Source: Candidatus Zixiibacteriota bacterium (GTDB taxonomy: Bacteria > Zixibacteria > MSB-5A5 > WJJR01). Taken from it: DNA of 6,165 nt. The DNA lies in the NCBI GenBank assembly GCA_014729565.1, contig WJJR01000519.1, positions 1 through 6,165 of the forward strand. The letters are read 5' to 3'. Position numbers and translations under genes: made by a program. This document shows, piece by piece, positions 1 through 4,534 of this stretch (positions are counted from its first letter, which is position 1; the number at the start of each line of letters is the position of its first letter). Below the pieces are notes generated by a model. That model saw nothing but the letters and a program-made list of their open reading frames with translations, searched no databases and had not been told where the DNA came from.

Positions 1-15
1 ACGCGCGGAGAATGG

Positions 16-35
16 ATTCCCGCTTTCGCGGGAAT
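16..35. repeat. dRS3-like palindromic repeat (ATTCCC-N8-GGGAAT)
   Basis: The arms ATTCCCGC (16-23) and GCGGGAAT (28-35) are perfect inverse complements around a TTTC loop. The pattern ATTCCC-N8-GGGAAT is the consensus of the dRS3 repeats known from Neisseria, and similar units with an AATGG left flank and an ATGACA right flank are scattered between genes in many unrelated bacteria. No T-run follows on either strand, so it is not a typical intrinsic terminator. Being a repeat here is inferred from the resemblance, since only one copy is in the window. Confidence 0.6.
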
Positions 36-135
36 GACAACAAGTTATAGCAATGATTAGAATTCCGTTCCGGTTTTCGGAAACGTAGCATGGCCAGTTC
101 GACTCCGCTCACTGCAAGCGTCTCGGTCAAGCGGC

Positions 136-152
136 ACGGGCGAGGCGCCCGT
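136..152. repeat. GC-rich palindromic hairpin
   Basis: ACGGGCG (136-142) and CGCCCGT (146-152) form a perfect 7-bp stem with an AGG loop, followed by ACTAC. The hairpin at 287-306 has the same layout (GGGC arm, 3-4 base loop, GCCCG arm, then CTAC shortly after), so the two may belong to one family of intergenic palindromes. There is no T-run on either side. The rest of 36-191 contains no gene that I can support; there is only a weak 5-bp hairpin at 68-82 (TTCCG/CGGAA). Confidence 0.45.
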
Positions 153-191
153 ACTACATCGCGTGTTCAATCGGAAGATAGTTCTGACAAT

Positions 192-338
192 CGCTCTAGA
201 GCGCCATAGGGGTGACACAATTGCAGACAGACCGATCATCCCCCGTGTCGCCCCTGCAGGGCTTTGGTGGTTTTGCGGACCTGAATCACCGGGCTCACGC
301 CCGGTGCTACGTTGTGCCGCCCCTTTGGGGCTGAAAGC
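192..338. repeat. Composite palindromic intergenic element
   Basis: This non-coding stretch beyond holB is built almost entirely of self-complementary modules. In order: a perfect 12-base palindrome CGCTCTAGAGCG (192-203); a long stem pairing 208-218 (AGGGGTGACAC) with 245-255 (GTGTCGCCCCT), 11 bp with one G-T wobble; a palindrome CCCTGCAGGG (252-261) that overlaps the 3' arm of that stem; a perfect 8-bp hairpin 287-294/299-306 with loop TCAC; and a 5-bp hairpin 319-323/327-331 with loop TTT. The stretches 245-263 and 314-332 are imperfect direct repeats (15 of 19 identical). Elements with this look recur between genes in several bacterial phyla (Verrucomicrobia and Planctomycetes come to mind, from memory). 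An open reading frame across it (163-519, plus strand) encodes low-complexity protein with no recognisable domain and runs into holB on the other strand, so I do not call it a gene. The element boundaries are my estimate. Confidence 0.55.
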
Positions 339-366
339 TAGATTTGCCGAAGGTAAATTGAAAAAT

Positions 367-1443
367 CTACCCCAGCCCCATCCGCTTCCGCAGCGCCAGA
401 AACGTCCCCCGTACCGCACTGCGGGGCAGGACATTGACCCACAAGGTCGCCCGGCCCTGCTGGAGGATCTTCCAGCAACTCCAGGCAACATCGAGGCTGG
501 GTGTGGCCATGCTTGCTGAGGCTGTATCCGAACTCGCAAAGGCGGCACGGGCGTCACGCCAGAGGAGGAGACTCCAGATGTCGAACGCCTGGACGGTCTC
601 GTTGAACTTCTGCCCACCGCGAAACATCGTCTCCATCTGATCGATGAAATCGCTCAACTGTGGCTGAAAGGCCTTTTGCCAGAGCGTTTCGACATCGCTG
701 CGCCAGGCGACTGATTCCTCATCGCACAACCGTAGTGCATGCCCCCAGCCGCCATCGGAGAGATGGGCGGCCATATGCGCCTGATCGGGCGCGGCGATGC
801 CCTCATCGACCAGCCGCTGCGCAATCAACTCGGGATCGACGGCGGTGAAACGGATCGTCTGGCAGCGCGAGTGGATTGTCTGCGGGATGCGTCCGGGATC
901 GGCGGTGGTGAGCACGAAATGCGTATTCGGCGGCGGCTCCTCGATACTCTTGAGCAGAATGCCGTGGACATTCGGCGCCATTTGATCGGCTTCACCAATG
1001 ACCGCAACCTTCTTCCCGCCCTCCGCAGCGGTCTTGCTCAATTCCGTCTGCACATCGCGCACACGTTCAATCGCCAGGTTGGGCTTGCGATTGTACTCAA
1101 TGACCGCGAATGGATTGTCGCGCTTGGTTTCCAGAAACGCCGCAATGTGCTCCTCGTCATCCTTTTTGGGAACGGGATAGAGCAGGTGCAGATCGGGATG
1201 AGTGAACTTGGCCGCACGTTTACATCCGCCGCATTCATGGCACGGACGATTGCCGCGTTCCGGCGCTTCACACAACAGCGCCTTGGCCGTCCACTGCGCC
1301 GCCGCCCACTTGCCGACCCCCTCGGGACCGACAAACAGATACGCCGTCGCCAGACGGTCGGCGTCGAGCGCCGCACGCAATGCGTGCCGGGCCGCATCCT
1401 GCTGCCAGAAGTACTGTGGAGTGTGAATGTCCGAAGCCGTCAT
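367..1443 (-). CDS. holB: DNA polymerase III subunit delta' (clamp-loader AAA+ subunit)
   Basis: This 358-residue AAA+ protein of the clamp loader helps open the beta clamp and place it on primed DNA in the cytoplasm. Seen: an intact P-loop GPEGVGK at 39-45; a zinc-module cysteine set C58, C68, C71, C74; a Walker B region KVAVIGEADQM (145-155) in which the usual first Asp of DEAD is Gly; a sensor-1 stretch LTTADPGRIP; and the SRC motif at 192-194, which is diagnostic of delta' and gamma/tau subunits. The C-terminal part (about 200-358) is the divergent collar region. Length is normal for the family (about 330-360). The ATG start fits the N-terminal alignment, although no Shine-Dalgarno is visible; a small inverted repeat GTGAC/GTCAC (1444-1459) abuts the start. 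The gene begins 26 bases after the rho stop, so it is probably co-transcribed with rho. An ATP-binding delta' or a gamma-like paralogue are the alternatives; lack of the tau/gamma C-terminal domains favours delta'. Confidence 0.9.
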   Translation of the reverse strand: MTASDIHTPQYFWQQDAARHALRAALDADRLATAYLFVGPEGVGKWAAAQWTAKALLCEAPERGNRPCHECGGCKRAAKFTHPDLHLLYPVPKKDDEEHIAAFLETKRDNPFAVIEYNRKPNLAIERVRDVQTELSKTAAEGGKKVAVIGEADQMAPNVHGILLKSIEEPPPNTHFVLTTADPGRIPQTIHSRCQTIRFTAVDPELIAQRLVDEGIAAPDQAHMAAHLSDGGWGHALRLCDEESVAWRSDVETLWQKAFQPQLSDFIDQMETMFRGGQKFNETVQAFDIWSLLLWRDARAAFASSDTASASMATPSLDVAWSCWKILQQGRATLWVNVLPRSAVRGTFLALRKRMGLG

Positions 1444-1469
1444 GTGACCGGGACGTCACGATTGTGAAA

Positions 1470-2717
1470 CTATCGTTTCATCGAATCCAGGAACCGCTCG
1501 TTGGTGCGTGTCTTGTTCATGCGATCGACGAGGAATTCCATGCCCTCGACCGGATTCATATCCGAGAGGAACTTGCGCAGAATCCACGTGCGATTCAAGG
1601 TCTCTTCGTCGAGCAGCAGCTCTTCTTTTCGTGTCGATGACCGGTTGAGGTCGATCGCCGGGAAGATACGACGGTTCGAGAGACGGCGGTCGAGCACCAA
1701 TTCCATGTTACCGGTACCCTTAAATTCTTCAAAAATGACCTCGTCCATGCGCGATCCGGTTTCGATCAGCGCCGTCGCAACGATGGTCAGCGAGCCGCCC
1801 TCTTCGATGTTGCGTGCTGCGCCGAAGAAGCGCTTCGGACGCTGCAAGGCGTTGGCATCGACACCACCCGAGAGAATCTTGCCGGAGTGCGGGACCACCG
1901 CGTTGTGCGCGCGCGCCAGACGCGTGATCGAATCGAGCAGAATCACGACATCATGCTTATGCTCGACCAGCCGCTTGGCCTTTTCGATCACCATGTCGGC
2001 GACCTGCACATGGCGCTCGGCCGGCTCATCGAACGTCGAGGAGATCACCTCACCGCGCACCGACCGTTTCATGTCGGTCACTTCCTCCGGACGCTCGTCG
2101 ATCAGGAGAACGATCAACTTCACGTCGGGATGATTGATCGCAATCGAGTTGGCGATCCGCTGCAGGATGATCGTCTTACCGGCTTTCGGCGGTGACGTGA
2201 TCAACCCACGCTGTCCGCGTCCGATCGGCGTCAGCAAATCCATAATCCGCGTGGTCAAATCCTTCGGCTCGGTTTCGAGCCCAAACTTCTCCTGCGGATA
2301 CAGCGGCGTCAGGTTGTCGAACAGCGTTTTGTGCTTGGCCACCTCGGGCGGTTCGAAGTTGACCGCTTCGATCTTCAGCAGGGCGAAATACCGCTCGGTT
2401 TCCTTCGGCGGACGCACCTGTCCCGAGACCGTGTCACCGGTTCTCAGATCGAAGCGTTTGATTTGTGATGGGGAAACATAAATGTCGTCGGGGCCGGGGA
2501 GATAGCAGTAGTCGGGCGATCTGAGGAACCCATACCCCTCGTCGAGGATCTCCAGCACCCCTTCGGCGAAGATCAGACCGTCCTTTTCGGTGTTCGCTTC
2601 GAGGATCTTGAAGATCAGCTCTTGCTTGCGGAGCCCGGAGACGCCCGGTATGTCCAGTTTTTCGGCGATCTCCAGTAACTCGGCAATGTTTTTCGATTTC
2701 AACTCAATGATGTCCAA
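1470..2717 (-). CDS. rho: Transcription termination factor Rho
   Basis: Rho is the hexameric RNA-dependent ATPase and helicase that loads on C-rich nascent RNA and dislodges RNA polymerase. I place the start at the TTG at 2717: it gives MDIIELKSKN, a typical Rho N-terminus, and lies 6 bases behind GGAGG. The longer frame from a TTG at 2741 would put that Shine-Dalgarno inside the gene. The protein is then 415 residues (E. coli Rho has 419). Seen, numbered from that start: an N-terminal helical domain (1-45); a cold-shock-type RNA-binding domain with GYGFLRSPDYCYL and DDIYVSPSQIKRF (about 50-122); Walker A PPKAGKT (176-182); Walker B VVILLDSITR (257-266); the Q-loop region GKILSGGVDANAL; and the C-terminal RRIFPAIDLNRSSTRKEELL stretch with the arginine finger. 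All catalytic motifs are intact and there is no acidic or Arg-rich insertion of the kind found in Actinobacteria. It lies between rsfS and holB in the same orientation. Confidence 0.97.
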   Translation of the reverse strand: MDIIELKSKNIAELLEIAEKLDIPGVSGLRKQELIFKILEANTEKDGLIFAEGVLEILDEGYGFLRSPDYCYLPGPDDIYVSPSQIKRFDLRTGDTVSGQVRPPKETERYFALLKIEAVNFEPPEVAKHKTLFDNLTPLYPQEKFGLETEPKDLTTRIMDLLTPIGRGQRGLITSPPKAGKTIILQRIANSIAINHPDVKLIVLLIDERPEEVTDMKRSVRGEVISSTFDEPAERHVQVADMVIEKAKRLVEHKHDVVILLDSITRLARAHNAVVPHSGKILSGGVDANALQRPKRFFGAARNIEEGGSLTIVATALIETGSRMDEVIFEEFKGTGNMELVLDRRLSNRRIFPAIDLNRSSTRKEELLLDEETLNRTWILRKFLSDMNPVEGMEFLVDRMNKTRTNERFLDSMKR

Positions 2718-2728
2718 CAGACACCTCC
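2715..2728 (-). promoter_or_regulatory. Strong ribosome binding site deciding the rho TTG start
   Basis: On the minus strand GGAGGTG begins at 2728 (core GGAGG 2728-2724), a 6-base spacer follows, then TTG at 2717-2715. This is near-ideal Shine-Dalgarno strength and spacing, and it argues that the weak TTG codon is the true initiator of rho. Confidence 0.8.
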
Positions 2729-2833
2729 GCGTGGTATGCAATGACTCTTATTTATTGCGAAAACGGTTGATGGTGGAGCGTGGCGATGCGCTGCGAGGGG
2801 ATCGTGGCGGATCAACGTCACTGTCCGCGCCAA
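2718..2833 (-). promoter_or_regulatory. C-rich leader between rsfS and rho; candidate Rho-loading site
   Basis: The 116-base gap has a 50-base core (2813 to 2764 on the minus strand) with 25 C and 9 G in the RNA sense, many YC dinucleotides and little potential for hairpins. A high C/G ratio in unstructured RNA is the known signature of rut sites where Rho loads, and rho is autoregulated by such attenuation in E. coli. An A/T-rich patch follows (minus strand CGCAATAAATAAGAG, about 2743-2757) that could hold a -10 element, but no convincing -35 partner is seen. A GCGGA/TCCGC pair near the rsfS stop has no T-run, so I see no intrinsic terminator. Confidence 0.4.
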
Positions 2834-3166
2834 TCAATCATCGTCCAACTCCTTCACCGGTGCATCCCCCCACAGCCGTTCGAGCGAGTAGAACTCGCGT
2901 ACACGGGGCAGGAAGATGTGTACGACAACATCTACAAAATCCAGCAGGATCCAGCCGGAGCCGCGATACCCCTCCGTCTGGTATGGTTTGTGACCCATCT
3001 CACGCAGTGTCTTGACGATATGATCGGTCACCGCACGTGCCTGAACATCGGCATCGACGGAACAGACAACGAAGAAATCCGACACCGGCGACAACTTACG
3101 CAGATCCAGGATTCGGATTCCGTAGGCTTTCTTTTCCCGGGCAAGCGTCCCGGCGGTGAGTGCCAA
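2834..3166 (-). CDS. rsfS: Ribosome silencing factor RsfS
   Basis: RsfS (DUF143, formerly YbeB/Iojap) binds ribosomal protein L14 on the 50S subunit and blocks joining with 30S, lowering translation in starvation. Seen in the 110-residue frame from TTG 3166: VSDFFVVCS (28-36), EGYRGSGWILLDF (65-77), DVVVHIF (79-85) and REFYSLERLWGDAP (90-103), all family hallmarks in the right order. The coordinates use the first conventional start, TTG 3166, but it has no Shine-Dalgarno nearby. An excellent one, AAGGAGGA (3195-3188), stands further up, and in that frame the codons between it and TTG are CTG, ATT, ATA, ACG, TCC, ACC, CGG, with a stop at 3208-3206. Initiation at ATA 3181 (7 bases behind GGAGG) or ATT 3184 would add 5-6 residues and match the usual N-terminal length. 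The gene follows the LytR_C gene with overlapping or abutting ends, as expected for translational coupling, and precedes rho. Confidence 0.93.
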   Translation of the reverse strand: MALTAGTLAREKKAYGIRILDLRKLSPVSDFFVVCSVDADVQARAVTDHIVKTLREMGHKPYQTEGYRGSGWILLDFVDVVVHIFLPRVREFYSLERLWGDAPVKELDDD

Positions 3167-3181
3167 CCGGGTGGACGTTAT

Positions 3182-3195
3182 AATCAGTCCTCCTT
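3182..3195 (-). promoter_or_regulatory. Strong Shine-Dalgarno of rsfS, inside the end of the upstream gene
   Basis: AAGGAGGA on the minus strand (3195-3188) is nearly a perfect complement of the 16S rRNA tail. It sits within the last codons of the LytR_C gene, just before its TGA (3186-3184). The codons at 4 and 7 bases behind GGAGG are ATT (3184) and ATA (3181); TTG 3166 is 22 bases away, too far for normal initiation. Confidence 0.65.
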
Positions 3196-3717
3196 CGGCA
3201 GGGTATCACCTGGTGATGGCGAAGCATCCAGCCACGGTTCGGTGGTCACGGACCCCAGTACCAGCGTGACATCGATGCCCAGTTCGCCGAGTCCGGTCTG
3301 TGACTCGACAATGTCCACCGGGCCGATGTTCAGTGCGTCGGCAATTGCCTTCGCCTGGCGGTCGGAAACGCCGTGGTTGATGATGAACGACCGGCGCACG
3401 TCGGTGCGGTTGAAGTTGCCGATGTCGATCACATCGAACCGCATGCGTCCGGCATGGAGCGTACTGAGGTGCTCCGATGTCCGGGCGGCCAGCTTCGCGC
3501 GTCCGCACGCATTCAACACTTGCGCACGGATGATGATCGGTGGTTGATGGTCATCGGCCCGCGAATAACCAAGCCGTGAACTCATCGAAAATATAAACAC
3601 ACACACCGCTGCCGTGGTCCCCAAAATGGCCAGGTCCAATAGCCGCTTCTTCCAGCGTGGTGGTGTGGCGCCCGCCTTTTTCAGGCGTGCACGTCGTCGA
3701 CGCGCAGGTGTACTCAT
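3184..3717 (-). CDS. Single-pass membrane protein with LytR_C domain
   Basis: This 177-residue protein has a very basic N-terminus (residues 3-25 with many Arg and Lys), one hydrophobic membrane segment at about 26-47, and a LytR_C-type domain at about 62-156. In that domain IIIRAQVLNACGRAKLAART, FDVIDIGNFNR, the AKAIADAL helix and DVTLVLG follow the family pattern. The charge distribution predicts N-in, C-out, so the domain would face the periplasm. LytR_C domains usually hang on LCP (LytR-CpsA-Psr) phosphotransferases that attach glycopolymers to the wall. Here the catalytic LCP domain is absent, so an envelope binding role is inferred and no enzyme activity can be claimed. Free-standing LytR_C proteins next to rsfS are a familiar arrangement in several phyla (from memory). 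The ATG start has only weak Shine-Dalgarno potential (ACAGAGAT). The 3' end carries the rsfS ribosome binding site. Confidence 0.8.
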   Translation of the reverse strand: MSTPARRRRARLKKAGATPPRWKKRLLDLAILGTTAAVCVFIFSMSSRLGYSRADDHQPPIIIRAQVLNACGRAKLAARTSEHLSTLHAGRMRFDVIDIGNFNRTDVRRSFIINHGVSDRQAKAIADALNIGPVDIVESQTGLGELGIDVTLVLGSVTTEPWLDASPSPGDTLPKED

Positions 3718-3730
3718 AATCTCTGTTCGG

Positions 3731-3758
3731 AATTTACCAAGCGTTCAGGTTCGGTCAA
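3731..3758 (-). promoter_or_regulatory. Candidate sigma-70-like promoter before the LytR_C gene
   Basis: On the minus strand TTGACC (3758-3753) and TAAATT (3736-3731) are separated by 16 bases. They match 5 of 6 and 4 of 6 of the -35 and -10 consensus. A start about 7 bases further would lie near 3724, giving a leader of under ten bases before the ATG at 3717, which is unusually short. Chance resemblance is quite possible. Confidence 0.25.
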
Positions 3759-3789
3759 CAAACCCCTCGTTCTTGGTCGTCTGTTCGGT

Positions 3790-4302
3790 TTACCAGTCCC
3801 ACAATGGATTCATACTGCGATAGTACGGCGACCGATATCCATAGCCGTACCGGTAGTTCGGATCCAGGGATGTCGGGAGCGTGCGATAATCGATGATAAA
3901 ACGCATGTTGTCGGTCGGCCGCCAGTCGAGCCGGACACTCGGCAGAAACTGACCGTCCGGACCCGAAACGCCCGTGAATCCCAACGGCTGGTGCAGGTAC
4001 CCCAACCCCACACGTACCGACAACGGTTTGGCGAATTGATATTCCAACGTGCTCATGTACAGCCCCACAGAACTCGAATATCCTGAACCACTCATGTAGG
4101 ACATCGAGTATGAATGACTGATACGCAGACGCGACGGATCCAATAGCGAAAATCCGACACTGCTGGTTGGTGCTGACAGATCGGTGGCACGAGGTGCGCC
4201 GGTGAAACTCGGCAACGGTTCCTTTTTGATGTTATCCTGGCCGAATACCGCCGATCCCGCCAGCACTACGGCCACCACAACGATAATTCGCACGAACTTC
4301 AT
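3790..4302 (-). CDS. Small secreted beta-strand-rich protein, probable outer-membrane or periplasmic
   Basis: I do not recognise a named family. I choose the ATG at 4302 because it opens a clear signal peptide: MKFVR, a Val/Ile/Ala core (6-19), and a likely cleavage after VFG21. The frame can be extended to 4437, but that would bury the signal. The 170-residue precursor has a polar linker (22-45), then alternating strands such as RLRISHSYSMSYM, SSVGLYMSTLEYQF, LSVRVGLGYLH, LPSVRLDW and MRFIIDYRTL, typical of beta-hairpins of outer-membrane proteins. The tail (147-170) is rich in Tyr, Arg and Gly and ends in LWDW; classical barrels end in an aromatic residue, often Phe. With about four or five strand pairs at most, it is small for a full barrel, so a partial barrel, oligomer or periplasmic sandwich is as likely. 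A weak GAGAG lies about 8 bases before the ATG. It is separated by 72 bases from the LytR_C gene, suggesting an envelope cluster. Confidence 0.75.
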   Translation of the reverse strand: MKFVRIIVVVAVVLAGSAVFGQDNIKKEPLPSFTGAPRATDLSAPTSSVGFSLLDPSRLRISHSYSMSYMSGSGYSSSVGLYMSTLEYQFAKPLSVRVGLGYLHQPLGFTGVSGPDGQFLPSVRLDWRPTDNMRFIIDYRTLPTSLDPNYRYGYGYRSPYYRSMNPLWDW

Positions 4303-4534
4303 GTCGTCACTCTCAAATGTCGCTTCCGGCGAACGCCCGACGGTGAGTAATCCCATGCCCCCACCGAATGTAAGTTTCCTCTCTAACCTCGACTCTGTCA
4401 AGCCAAATCGGCTGCTTTGGTCCCGGCCTGAAGCCAACGTGTGACGATTCCCGCATGGGACCTAACATTCATACTTGACAATACCTTAAACCCACTTGGG
4501 ACCGTTCGCGTTCCTGGCGACAATCGGGTTTCGA
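4303..4534 (-). other. 232-base intergenic gap, likely transcription break
   Basis: This is the largest gap between genes in the window. It has no credible gene. On the minus strand it holds a consensus TTGACA at 4401-4396. There are also three copies of the hexamer GGTCCC/GGGACC (4498-4503, 4457-4462, 4419-4424) and a distant AAACCC/GGGTTT pair (4526-4531 with 4488-4493). No hairpin followed by a T-run is seen after the nucleotidyltransferase stop, so if transcription ends here it probably does so by Rho. Confidence 0.45.
4373..4401 (-). promoter_or_regulatory. Candidate promoter for the secreted-protein gene
   Basis: A perfect -35 hexamer TTGACA (4401-4396) is followed after 17 bases by GAAACT (4378-4373), which matches only 3 of 6 positions of the -10 consensus. 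Transcription would start near 4366, leaving a leader of about 64 bases before the ATG at 4302. The position in the largest gap supports it; the poor -10 does not. Confidence 0.3.

Noticed and set aside
319..365. Possible intrinsic terminator for holB (hairpin GCCCC/GGGGC and the T5 run after the stop)
   Set aside because: On the minus strand the T-run (365-361) comes before the hairpin (331-319), not after it, so the order is wrong for an intrinsic terminator.
1..366. CRISPR array or tRNA in the palindrome-rich left end
   Set aside because: There is no regular repeat-spacer periodicity and no cloverleaf; the modules differ in sequence and spacing.
163..519. Plus-strand open frame of 118 codons at the left end
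   Set aside because: It runs through the palindromic element and then antisense over the holB 3' end, is low-complexity (Pro, Arg, Gly), has no recognisable domain and no Shine-Dalgarno.
57..617. Minus-strand open frame of 186 codons overlapping the end of holB
   Set aside because: It is out of frame with holB, rich in Ser, Arg and Pro as expected from a shadow of GC-rich coding and repeat sequence, and covers the palindromes.
739..1467. Long plus-strand frame (242 codons) opposite holB
   Set aside because: It is an antisense shadow of holB with no domain; holB itself is certain from the P-loop, cysteine set and SRC motif.
2780..3547. Plus-strand frame of 255 codons opposite rsfS and the LytR_C gene
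   Set aside because: Antisense shadow: the minus-strand rsfS and LytR_C products carry clear family motifs, while the plus-strand translation resembles nothing.
4471..4503. Plus-strand TTGACA at 4474-4479 as a promoter
   Set aside because: No -10 hexamer follows at 16-18 bases and there is no plus-strand gene downstream.
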